Assembly: GCA_000719025.1 (NCBI GenBank)
Contig: JODP01000002.1
Coordinates: 62,001-126,000, forward strand
Length of the DNA stretch: 64,000 bases
Reading direction: 5' to 3'
From: Kineosporia aurantiaca JCM 3230
GTDB lineage: Bacteria > Actinomycetota > Actinomycetes > Actinomycetales > Kineosporiaceae
Shown here in pieces: positions 25,717 to 33,206 of the stretch. Each line of letters opens with the position of its first letter. Position 1 is the stretch's first letter. Position numbers and translations under genes: made by a program. Below the pieces are notes generated by a model. It saw only the letters and a list, made by a program, of their open reading frames with translations, was not told the origin of the DNA and searched no databases.

Positions 25717-26925
25717 TCACGTTTCGGGAACCGGCCTCAGCGGTCCCCGTCGTCCCACCGCCCAGATCCCGAGCACTACCAACCCCACTCCCCCGCCGGC
25801 GAGGCAAACGGCGTGCCAGCCACCAGCGTCCCAAAGCAATGACGCAGCCGCCGACCCCAACGCCCCGCCGATGAAGTTCGAGGTGACGAACGCGGTGTTG
25901 GCCCGCGAGCGCAGCTCGTCCGGTACCGCGGCGAAAAGCCGGGTCTGGCTGAGGATCAGCACGCCTTGGACCGCGACGTCGAGCAGCGCGATGGCGGCAA
26001 TGATCGCGGCCACCGAGGTGCTGCCGAACCAGGCGACCACGAAAGTCGTGATCAGCAGCAGGGCTGCGACGCCGGTGGCCGGGAGGGACAGGCCGCGGTC
26101 GTGCAGGCCGCCGGCGTTGCGCGCGGCCACGGCGCCGACCAGCCCGACCAGCCCGAAAAGGCCGATGGTGGTGACCGAGTAGGCGTAGGGCTCGGCGCTG
26201 AGCAGGAAGGTCAGCGCGGTCCAGAACATCGTGAAGGTGGAGAACGTGAGCATGCCCAGGACCAGGCTCCAGCGCACGATCCGCTGACCCCTGATCAGCT
26301 GGAACACCGAGCCGATCAGCGCCGGGTAGGGCAAGCGGGTCTTACGGCCGGTCTCCGGAACGACGCGGTAGAGGGTGATGGCCAGGACGACGGCGATCAC
26401 GGCGGCGGCTGCATAGACCGAGCGCCAGCCGACCCGGTCGGCGACGATCCCGCTCAGGGTCCGCGAGAGCAGGATGCCGATCAGGATTCCGGAGACCACG
26501 GTGCCGACAACCTTGCCGCGCACGGCGGGCTCGGCCAGGTCACCGGCGAGCGGGGCGAGCACCTGGCCGGAGACGGTGGTGGCGCCGAGCAGGAAGACGG
26601 TGACCAGGAGGACGCTCATGGTCGGGGCGAGGGAGCAGGCGATCAGGGCGACGGCGCCCAGGGTCATCACGGCCGGGACCAGGTAGCGCCGTTCGAGCAC
26701 GTCGCCGAGGGGGACGACGAGCAGGATGCCGGTGGCGTAGCCGATCTGGGTGGCGGTCACCAGCCAGCCGGCAATGTGCGCCGAGGAGTTCAGGTCGTCG
26801 GCGATCAGGTCGAGCAGGGGCTGGGCCAGGTACAGGTTCGCCACGGCGGCCGCGCCGGCGATCGCGAACAGCAGCGTCAGGCGGCGGGTCATGACGGGGG
26901 CATCGGTGGATGGAGCGGTGGTCAC
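25717..26925 (-). CDS. MFS transporter
   Basis: The 402-residue protein has about 12 predicted membrane helices. The MFS loop motif is VPLGDVLERRYLVPAV between helices 2 and 3, and the helix 5 region has VVSGILIGILLSRTLSG. It looks like a drug or metabolite exporter of the proton-driven type; the substrate is unknown. GTG at 26925 is chosen because GGTGGGG lies upstream; the ATG at 26892 is the alternative. A longer frame adds an Arg-rich stretch without homology. Neighbouring TetR genes may regulate it, but no operator is evident. Confidence 0.9.
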   Translation of the reverse strand: MTTAPSTDAPVMTRRLTLLFAIAGAAAVANLYLAQPLLDLIADDLNSSAHIAGWLVTATQIGYATGILLVVPLGDVLERRYLVPAVMTLGAVALIACSLAPTMSVLLVTVFLLGATTVSGQVLAPLAGDLAEPAVRGKVVGTVVSGILIGILLSRTLSGIVADRVGWRSVYAAAAVIAVVLAITLYRVVPETGRKTRLPYPALIGSVFQLIRGQRIVRWSLVLGMLTFSTFTMFWTALTFLLSAEPYAYSVTTIGLFGLVGLVGAVAARNAGGLHDRGLSLPATGVAALLLITTFVVAWFGSTSVAAIIAAIALLDVAVQGVLILSQTRLFAAVPDELRSRANTAFVTSNFIGGALGSAAASLLWDAGGWHAVCLAGGGVGLVVLGIWAVGRRGPLRPVPET

Positions 26926-26996
26926 CGGCCCCACCGTAGGGCCGAAGGCGCCGGTGAAGGAGGGCCTGCGAGGTCTCCCCACCCTGCTCGGTCGGG

Positions 26997-27224
26997 CTAT
27001 TCGTGCGGCTTCGTCCGATCGATCAGAGTGGTCAGCAGGCCGACGACGGTGCGCTGACTGTCGGCCAGCTCGTCGAGTTGCCGCGTGACCTGCCCCATCC
27101 GCTTCACATCCGCACCCCACGCAGCGAACGCGCTTCCACCATCCAGGCCCTGAACGTGCTCCAGCGCATTCACCCGAGACTCGAGGATCGCCAGGCGGTT
27201 TTCCAGTACTTCGATGTCTGCCAT
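26997..27224 (-). CDS. Small coiled-coil protein
   Basis: This 75-residue protein begins with a heptad-like segment (IEVLENRLAILESRVNALEHV) and ends with a second helix (GQVTRQLDELADSQRTVVGLL). It resembles short actinobacterial hypothetical proteins that probably oligomerise through coiled coils. It lies upstream of the MFS gene on the same strand, 71 bases from its start, and downstream of the WYL regulator. The ribosome site is weak, and a GTG at 27245 is an alternative start. Function unknown. Confidence 0.6.
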   Translation of the reverse strand: MADIEVLENRLAILESRVNALEHVQGLDGGSAFAAWGADVKRMGQVTRQLDELADSQRTVVGLLTTLIDRTKPHE

Positions 27225-27264
27225 CACATCGTCAATATCCCGCACAGTTCGTGAATAATACAAA

Positions 27265-28218
27265 TCACCCGTACAGTCCCGCCACCTGACGCCCGAGTTC
27301 CCCCAGGTGCACGCGCAGTTCAGCCGGTTCCAGCACCTCCACGTCGGGACCATGCGCCAGCAGTGCCTGCGCGGCCGCGAGCGCCGGGAACCGCAGCGTG
27401 ATCTCCACCCAGTCCTCCGGCGCACCCGTCAGGTCCGCCGCCGCGTCCCCTTGGTCGTACAGCCGCAGAACCCGCGGCAGGATCCGGCGACGGACCCGGA
27501 TCCGGACCGGCACCGCCCGCAGTGACCCGGTGAACTCCTGTTGCATCTCATCCCAGGCCGCCTGGAGCTGGAACCCGCCGGGGCGCCGGGCCGTCGCGTC
27601 CAGAATCGTCGCCGCCCGCAGCCGGTCGACCCGGAACGTCTTCAGCGTGCGGCGGTGCTGGGCGACCAGGTGCCACACGCCCGCCTTGTTGACCAGGCCC
27701 AGGGGGTCGAGCGTGTACGTCCCCACCCGCCCACTGGAGGATCGGTACCCCACCCGCACTCGGCGTCCTTCAAGCACTGCGGTCTGCACCACGTCGAGAT
27801 GCTCCGGACGGACGTCGACCGCTCCCCACCGCGTCGGATCGACCAATACGCGTTCGCGCAGGAGTTCGGCCGGACCCTGCTGTCCCTGGGGTAGGGAAGC
27901 CTGGACCTTGCGCAGGGCCGAGCCGATCGCATCGCCCAACCCCAGGTCGGTGTGGGCCGTGTCGGTGGTGAGCACGAACAGGGCACGAGCCTCGTCCGGG
28001 GTAAGGCCGGGAACCTGCGTTCGGTACCCGGGCATGAGCGCGATACCGCCGCTGCGCCCTCGCTCTGCGTAGACCGGGACACCGGCGGCCGAAAGTGCCT
28101 CGGCGTCGCGGTAGATGGTTCGCACCGACACCTCGAGCTCGCCCGCCAGCTGCGACGCCGATCGCGGACTGCGCGCCTGCAAAAGCAGCAGGAGCGACAA
28201 CAGGCGGTCGGACCTCAT
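27265..28218 (-). CDS. WYL-domain (YafY-type) transcriptional regulator
   Basis: The 317-residue protein has an N-terminal winged helix-turn-helix (RSDRLLSLLLLLQARSP, ELEVSVRTIYRDAEALSAAG, YAERGRSGGIAL). The WYL domain follows, with VRVGYRSSSGRVGTYTLDPLGLV and WHLVAQHRRTLKTFRVDRL, and then the C-terminal WCX extension. These regulators respond to nucleic-acid-type or small-molecule ligands through WYL. The ATG at 28218 is adjacent to an inverted repeat, and the divergent neighbour encodes an EVE protein, so it probably controls both. Confidence 0.93.
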   Translation of the reverse strand: MRSDRLLSLLLLLQARSPRSASQLAGELEVSVRTIYRDAEALSAAGVPVYAERGRSGGIALMPGYRTQVPGLTPDEARALFVLTTDTAHTDLGLGDAIGSALRKVQASLPQGQQGPAELLRERVLVDPTRWGAVDVRPEHLDVVQTAVLEGRRVRVGYRSSSGRVGTYTLDPLGLVNKAGVWHLVAQHRRTLKTFRVDRLRAATILDATARRPGGFQLQAAWDEMQQEFTGSLRAVPVRIRVRRRILPRVLRLYDQGDAAADLTGAPEDWVEITLRFPALAAAQALLAHGPDVEVLEPAELRVHLGELGRQVAGLYG

Positions 28219-28231
28219 GCCGAAGACGTTA

Positions 28232-28256
28232 ATACCTGACACGGCCTGACAGGTAT
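28232..28256. promoter_or_regulatory. Inverted repeat between WYL regulator and EVE gene
   Basis: ATACCTG and CAGGTAT are inverted 7-bp arms separated by 11 bases, 14 bases before the regulator start and 20 before the EVE start. TGACA-like half-sites extend both arms. It is the likely WYL-regulator binding site. Confidence 0.7.
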
Positions 28257-28275
28257 GACCCCGCAGTATGGAGAC

Positions 28276-28722
28276 ATGACCACGAACGAAGCTCCCGAAC
28301 GCGCCTGGCTGGGTGTCGTCTCCGCCGAGCACGCCGCCCGGGCCGCCGAGATGGGCTGGATCCAGCTGAACCACGGCAAGAAGACCAACCTGAAGCGCCT
28401 GCACCGCGGGGACGGGTTCGCCTTCTACTCGCCCAAGCAGCGGATGAGCGACACGAAGCCGCTGCGGATGATCACCCAGTTGGGCGTGGTGACCGACGAG
28501 GAGCCCTACCTGGCCGACGAGGAGATGACGATGACCGGCTCGCAGAACCCGATCCGGCCCTGGCGACGGAACGTGAGCTTCGTCAACGTCACACCGGTCT
28601 CGATCGCCGACCTCTCACTGGAACTGACCAGCACCCCGAACTGGGGTTATTCGCTGCGCTACGGGCTGGTGCCGCTCACCCCCGCGGACTTCGTCCTCCT
28701 ACGAAAAGCCCTTACCTCCTGA
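28276..28722 (+). CDS. EVE-domain protein
   Basis: The 148-residue protein matches the EVE fold, a PUA-like domain linked to binding of modified nucleobases. Conserved features are WLGVVSAEHAARAAEMGWIQ, the Lys-rich GKKTNLKRLHRGDGFAFYSPK and the C-terminal YSLRYGLVPLTPADFVLLRK. EVE proteins occur both as housekeeping base-binding proteins and in defence systems that recognise modified DNA. Here the gene is a lone domain divergent from a WYL regulator, a class also common in defence loci. No nuclease or methylase gene is adjacent, so a defence role is only a possibility. The ATG at 28276 is preferred to that at 28255. Confidence 0.85.
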   Translation: MTTNEAPERAWLGVVSAEHAARAAEMGWIQLNHGKKTNLKRLHRGDGFAFYSPKQRMSDTKPLRMITQLGVVTDEEPYLADEEMTMTGSQNPIRPWRRNVSFVNVTPVSIADLSLELTSTPNWGYSLRYGLVPLTPADFVLLRKALTS

Positions 28723-28735
28723 ACCGAGTGCCAAG

Positions 28736-30223
28736 ATGGCAGGCGTGGGAACGCGCTATGCCACCGGCTCCGTCACGGCCTGGGACAGTCCTCTTCGCCG
28801 TCTGAGCCGGTTCGACGGGGTCACCTTCCATCGGGTCGAGCCGGGCAGCGTCACCGCGCCCTACGTGCACGTGTTCATCCACGGCTGGCAACCCGGCTAC
28901 CGGCTGCTGGAACGCATGTACGCCATCGGCGATCGGGTGCCGTCGCTGCCGACCTGGGACCCGCGGCTGGTGGACGCACTGGGGCGCACGCTGAACTCGT
29001 ACCACGCGCAGTTGCTGGAGGCGCTGGACGCACTCGGCGACGACCACTGCGTGCTGCATTACTCGTGGATCGACGAGGCGGCGACCGACCTCGACATGAT
29101 GATGGCGTACCGCTCGCGCCAGGCGACCCAGATCAACGGACGGCGCCTGGCGCTGGGTCTGCAGGAGTCGCTCGGCACCGATCAGGCCCAGCTGCACCTG
29201 ATCGGCCACAGCCACGGCAGCGCGGTGGCGGTGCACGCCGCCGCGGCCCTGGCCCGCACTCCTCGCCAGGTCACTCTGTTGGATGCGCCGGAGAACGGGA
29301 TCAGCCGGCTGAGCGGGGCGGCCAACCTGATCGACGTGGTGCTCCCCCGGATCAAACCCGGACGGGACGCGGAACACCCCTTCGTCGACTCCTACGCCTC
29401 GGTCTTCGGCCGCCCCTACAACCGCAAACCCGGCCTTTCCGAGGTCGTCGACGTCTCGCTCTACGGCGGCCTGGCCTTCCGCCCGACCTTCGTCGACGCC
29501 ATCTCCGGCGCCCACCTGTACGCCATCGACTGGTACGCCTTGTCGGTGCGCGAGGCCCACCAGGGCGTCGGCTACGGCTGGTCCCCGCTGCACGGCATGG
29601 ACGTCAAAGGCCTCTTCCCGTCCTACCATTCGCGGCGCCGCAAGCGTTCGCTGGTAATGCGCCGCCGGACCGAGTGGCTGCGCCTCTTCGGAGGGCGGCG
29701 CAAGGTCCCGATGATCACCCGCCCCAGCCGGATCACCTCCGCCGAGCTCCACCTCAGCCTGCGCTCCCCGGCCGCCGCGCAGGTGCTGCGGATCCTGCCC
29801 GGTGACGGCCTGATCGAGTTCGACATTCAGATGACCGGCGGCGACGGCACCGAGGAGCTGCACCTCGACCTTGACGCCGTACCGGTCTTCGTCGCCCAGT
29901 CCCGCTTCCCGATCCCCCGCTCCGGCCGGTACATCGTGCTGGCCGACGGCGCCGCCGGGGACCACCTGCTGACCGCCCGCCTGGTCACCGGCAAACCGGC
30001 CTCCGACGCCCCGACCGACTCCCCGCGCGCCTCGATCACCAACATCACCCTGGTCTCCTGGCCGGACGCCGCGCTGGGCTTCACCGTCGAACGGGTGACG
30101 ACGACCGCGTTCGTCACCGGGGTGATCGCCGGGACGCTGGGAACCGTGACGACGCAGACCCTGGTCCGCGGGGTGCGGCGAGTGGTGCGGGTGCTGGCGG
30201 CGGTGTACCGGTCACAACGCTGA
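28736..30223 (+). CDS. Alpha/beta hydrolase (lipase-like) with C-terminal beta domain
   Basis: The 495-residue protein has an alpha/beta hydrolase core. An oxyanion loop lies in YVHVFIHGWQPGYRL, and the nucleophile Ser159 is in GHSHGS, matching GxSxG. The likely acid is in VTLLDAPENG and a His follows later. After a basic stretch at about 305-330, a beta-rich domain covers about 340-430, and the protein ends in a hydrophobic then Arg-rich tail. No signal peptide is visible. It starts 13 bases after the EVE gene and may be co-transcribed. The 3' end overlaps the convergent EamA gene by 110 bases. The substrate is probably a lipid or ester; this is not certain. Confidence 0.85.
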   Translation: MAGVGTRYATGSVTAWDSPLRRLSRFDGVTFHRVEPGSVTAPYVHVFIHGWQPGYRLLERMYAIGDRVPSLPTWDPRLVDALGRTLNSYHAQLLEALDALGDDHCVLHYSWIDEAATDLDMMMAYRSRQATQINGRRLALGLQESLGTDQAQLHLIGHSHGSAVAVHAAAALARTPRQVTLLDAPENGISRLSGAANLIDVVLPRIKPGRDAEHPFVDSYASVFGRPYNRKPGLSEVVDVSLYGGLAFRPTFVDAISGAHLYAIDWYALSVREAHQGVGYGWSPLHGMDVKGLFPSYHSRRRKRSLVMRRRTEWLRLFGGRRKVPMITRPSRITSAELHLSLRSPAAAQVLRILPGDGLIEFDIQMTGGDGTEELHLDLDAVPVFVAQSRFPIPRSGRYIVLADGAAGDHLLTARLVTGKPASDAPTDSPRASITNITLVSWPDAALGFTVERVTTTAFVTGVIAGTLGTVTTQTLVRGVRRVVRVLAAVYRSQR

Positions 30224-31157
30224 GGCCTCGTCCGTCCGGAGACCGGTCCTCCCCGGGCCCGGTCCTGCGGGAAGTCGCCACCAGCACGCCGACCAGGCAC
30301 AGGGCGCCGCCACCGAGCGCGATCGGCCCGGGCACCTCGCCGAGCAGCCCCCAGGACAGCAGCACGACCAAGGGCGGCACCAGGTAGGTTGCGGCGGAAA
30401 GTCTCCCCACGGCGGTTCGGCTCAGCGCATAGCCCCAGGTCAGGAATGCGATCGCGGTCGGGAAGACACCCAGGTAGACGAGCGCGGGAAGGGACGCGGC
30501 CGAGTGGGTTTCGCGGACCAGGGCGGGGGCGAACGGGGAGCAGAGGACGCTTCCGGTCAGGCAGCCGATCCAGGTCAGGGTCAGCGCGTCGATCCGGGCC
30601 AGGAGCCGCTTCTGGCCCAGGGCGCTGCCCGCGTAGAGACCGGCGGCGGCCAGGGCCAGAAGCACGCCCCGCAGATCGCCGTGCCCGTCGGAGGTGGCCA
30701 GGGCGATGACCGCGACCCCGGCGAAGGAGATGGCCAGGCCGGCCCGGAGACGGGGGGCAAAGCGCTCACCCAACAGCGGAACGGCCAGCCCGGCGATCAC
30801 CACCGGCGCGAGATTGACCAGCAGGGAGGTGGTTCCGGCGTCGAGACGCCGCTCCGCAGCGTTCAGGGCCAGGTTGTAGGCGGCGAACCAGGCCGCGCCC
30901 CAGGTCACGCTCCCGAGAAGGACCCGGCGATCCGGGAAAACCACCCGGGAGCCCTTCCGGAGCCCTCTGATCACGACGAGAACGGTCAGGGCGACCGAGC
31001 CGGCGAGCAGGCGCCCGAGGGCGAGGCCCCCGGGTGAGTAGTCCGTCCCGGCCGAGCGCACCCCGACGAAGGCCGAGGCCCAGAGCGCAACCGTCACCCC
31101 GGCCGCGGCGATCGGCAGAAGCGGGGTCCGGGTCGCGACAACGGTCATGCCGATCAT
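30114..31157 (-). CDS. EamA/DMT-family transporter
   Basis: The 347-residue protein has ten predicted membrane helices in two EamA repeats (first GVTVALWASAFVGVRSAG; second LAAAGLYAGSALGQKRLLA) and the typical LSAATYLVPPLVVLLSWGLLGE near the end. These transporters usually export amino acids or metabolites. The normal fold ends near residue 300; the last 45 residues are a Pro/Arg/Ser-rich tail lying over the 3' end of the convergent hydrolase gene. It is divergent from a LysR gene with repeated CGATTAAGC boxes between them, so LysR control is likely. An alternative ATG is at 31148. Confidence 0.9.
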   Translation of the reverse strand: MIGMTVVATRTPLLPIAAAGVTVALWASAFVGVRSAGTDYSPGGLALGRLLAGSVALTVLVVIRGLRKGSRVVFPDRRVLLGSVTWGAAWFAAYNLALNAAERRLDAGTTSLLVNLAPVVIAGLAVPLLGERFAPRLRAGLAISFAGVAVIALATSDGHGDLRGVLLALAAAGLYAGSALGQKRLLARIDALTLTWIGCLTGSVLCSPFAPALVRETHSAASLPALVYLGVFPTAIAFLTWGYALSRTAVGRLSAATYLVPPLVVLLSWGLLGEVPGPIALGGGALCLVGVLVATSRRTGPGEDRSPDGRGLSVVTGTPPPAPAPLAAPRGPGSASSRFPASRRSPR

Positions 31158-31172
31158 CGTGAGGGGCTTTCC

Positions 31173-31212
31173 CGATTAAGCACCAGACCGCATTTCTGAC
31201 TCACGATTAAGC
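31173..31212. promoter_or_regulatory. Direct repeats between EamA and LysR genes
   Basis: CGATTAAGC occurs at 31173-31181 and 31204-31212, 31 bp (three helical turns) apart. Both copies lie in the 74-base divergent gap. They are candidate LysR binding boxes. Confidence 0.55.
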
Positions 31213-31231
31213 CGGACTGTACGATGGGGAC

Positions 31232-32119
31232 GTGCTGGACCTGCATCGTCTCCGCATCTTCCGCTCCGTGGTCGCCAGCGGTTCCGTCCAGGCCGCCGCC
31301 GCGAACCTGGGCTACACCCCCTCGGCGGTCAGCCAGCACGTCACCGCCCTGCAGCGGGAGACCGGCCTGACCCTGCTCGAGCGGGCCGGTCGGGGCCTGC
31401 GCCCCACCGCGGCCGGGCTGGCCCTGGCGACCGAGGCCGACCAGGTGCTGGCCCGGATGGGCACCGCCGAGGCCCTGATCGCCGATCTGCGCTCAGGCCG
31501 CACCGGTTCGCTGTCGATCGGCTACCTCGCCTCGGTCGGCGCGACCTGGCTGCCCACCGTGGTCCACCGGCTCGGCCAGGAGTTCCCCGGCCTGCGCCTG
31601 GACCTGCGGCTGAGCGACACCGCCCCGGACAATCCGGACCGGCGCTCGGACCTGCACATCGTGGTCGCAACCGAGGCCTTCGATCCGGGAGCCGGTTTCG
31701 TCGCCCACCACCTGATCGACGATCCTTACGTGGCGGTGCTGACCGGCCACCACCCCGGCGCCGGCCGGGCCGCCATCGATCTGGCCGAGCTGGCCGGCGA
31801 GCGCTGGATCGACAACGACTTCGCCCGGGGCTGGTGCCGACAGAACCTGATCAACGCCTGTGCCGCGGCCGGTTTCAGTCCGCAGTTCCACGTCGAGACG
31901 CATGACTACCGGGCCGCGATCGCCTTCGTGGCCGCCGGCGTCGGGATCACCGTGCTCCCAGCCCTCGGCGCCGTCCACCCTCCGGCCGGAGTCTCGGTCG
32001 TCCCGGTCACCCGCCCCACGCCGGTCCGCAGCATCCACGCCGTGCTCCGCGAGTCGGTGGCGCGCACCCGCCCGGGCGCGCTCGCCCTGGAACTCCTGCG
32101 TGACGCATCCTCCCAGTAG
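31232..32119 (+). CDS. LysR-family transcriptional regulator
   Basis: The 295-residue protein has the LysR winged helix-turn-helix (LHRLRIFRSVVASGSVQAAAANLG, TPSAVSQHVTALQRETG) and a periplasmic-binding-like effector domain (SLSIGYLASVGATWLP, HDYRAAIAFVAAGVGITVLP). The GTG start follows GATGGGGA. It is divergent from the EamA transporter it probably controls. Its last codons overlap the left arm of the palindrome in front of the DUF1348 gene. Confidence 0.95.
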   Translation: MLDLHRLRIFRSVVASGSVQAAAANLGYTPSAVSQHVTALQRETGLTLLERAGRGLRPTAAGLALATEADQVLARMGTAEALIADLRSGRTGSLSIGYLASVGATWLPTVVHRLGQEFPGLRLDLRLSDTAPDNPDRRSDLHIVVATEAFDPGAGFVAHHLIDDPYVAVLTGHHPGAGRAAIDLAELAGERWIDNDFARGWCRQNLINACAAAGFSPQFHVETHDYRAAIAFVAAGVGITVLPALGAVHPPAGVSVVPVTRPTPVRSIHAVLRESVARTRPGALALELLRDASSQ

Positions 32120-32143
32120 TTGTACTCTTCGGTACAACTACTG
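32114..32143. promoter_or_regulatory. Palindromic operator before DUF1348-tetR operon
   Basis: CAGTAGTTGTAC and GTACAACTACTG are perfect 12-bp inverted arms with a 6-bp spacer, 20 bases before the DUF1348 gene. The site also overlaps the lysR stop and could act as its terminator. With a tetR gene in the following operon, an operator is the better reading. Confidence 0.72.
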
Positions 32144-32163
32144 GCGAAGCCCGAGGAGAAGTC

Positions 32164-32631
32164 ATGCCGCGTCCCCCGCTCCCCCCGTTCGACCACGACA
32201 GCGCCGTCACCAAGGTGCGCCTCGCCGAGGACGCCTGGAACAGCCGCGATCCGGAACGTGTTTCGCTGGCCTACACGCCGGACAGCCGCTGGCGCAACCG
32301 CTCGACGTTCCTCACCGGGCGCCCCGCGATCGTCGAGTTCCTCAGCCGCAAGTGGGCCGCTGAGCACGAGTACCGGCTGATCAAGGAACTCTGGGCGTTC
32401 ACCGACGATCGGATCGCGGTGCGCTTCGCGTACGAGTGGCGCTCGGACGCCGGTCAGTGGTTCCGCGCCTACGGCAACGAGAACTGGCGCTTCGACGCCG
32501 AGGGGCTGATGGCCGAGCGGCACGCCAGCATCAACGATCTGGCCATCGAGGAGGGCGACCGGAAGTTCTTCTGGGACACCTCGGCCGCCCGCCCGGCCGA
32601 CCACCCGGGACTCAGCGACCTGGGTCTCTAA
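32164..32631 (+). CDS. DUF1348 NTF2-like protein
   Basis: The 155-residue protein is a full-length DUF1348 member of the NTF2-like superfamily. Conserved parts are VRLAEDAWNSRDPERVSLAYT, SRWRNRSTFLTGR, AVRFAYEWRSDAGQWFRAYGNENW and the closing RKFFWD. Function is unknown for the family; the cavity suggests a small-molecule enzyme or binder. GAGGAG precedes the ATG. It is directly followed by a tetR gene whose ATG begins immediately after the TAA, and a strong palindrome lies upstream. Confidence 0.92.
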   Translation: MPRPPLPPFDHDSAVTKVRLAEDAWNSRDPERVSLAYTPDSRWRNRSTFLTGRPAIVEFLSRKWAAEHEYRLIKELWAFTDDRIAVRFAYEWRSDAGQWFRAYGNENWRFDAEGLMAERHASINDLAIEEGDRKFFWDTSAARPADHPGLSDLGL

Positions 32632-33195
32632 ATGCCCCGGGTGATGACCGAGCGGGCCGATGCGGTGCTCGCGCTGGCCGGCGTCTTCCGCACCTACGGG
32701 TACGGGGGCGCCAGCCTGGCGGCGATCTCCCAGCACACCGGCCTAGGCAAGGGGAGCCTCTACAACTTCTTCCCCGGCGGCAAGGAGGAGATGGCCGAGG
32801 CCGTGCTCGAGCAGGTCGCCATCTGGTTCCAGGACGAGGTCTACCGGCCCCTGCGCTCCCCCGACCGGCCTGGCCCGGAGCGGATCACCGCCATGATCGA
32901 AACCGTGGAGTGGTATTTCACCTCGCGCCAGCTGGTCTGCCTGTTCGGCGCCTTTGCCCTCGGGCAGGAGCGGGAGCGGTTCGCGGTACGGATCCGCGGG
33001 TATTTCACCGACTGGATCGCTGCCCTTCAGGCGGCGTTTCCGGAGGGGATTGAGGACGCCGGTCAGCTCGCCACCGATCTGGTGGCTACGATCCAGGGCG
33101 CCCTCGTGCTGGCTCGCGCCCTCGACGACCCGGACGTCCTCAAAGGTACGATCGAGCGGGCCTACGTGGTCCTCGCCGACCGACTGGCCCACTGA
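32632..33195 (+). CDS. TetR-family transcriptional regulator
   Basis: The 187-residue protein has a TetR helix-turn-helix (VLALAGVFRTYGYGGASLAAI, HTGLGKGSLYNFFPGGK) and a helical ligand domain (WYFTSRQLVCLFGAFALGQE). The YNFFPGGKEEM pattern is seen in TetR regulators of electrophile and quinone responses, but a ligand cannot be assigned. The start codon abuts the DUF1348 stop, so the two are co-translated. The palindrome at 32114-32143 is its probable operator, giving autoregulation. Confidence 0.93.
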   Translation: MPRVMTERADAVLALAGVFRTYGYGGASLAAISQHTGLGKGSLYNFFPGGKEEMAEAVLEQVAIWFQDEVYRPLRSPDRPGPERITAMIETVEWYFTSRQLVCLFGAFALGQERERFAVRIRGYFTDWIAALQAAFPEGIEDAGQLATDLVATIQGALVLARALDDPDVLKGTIERAYVVLADRLAH

Positions 33196-33206
33196 CCGAG
33201 GCTCTC

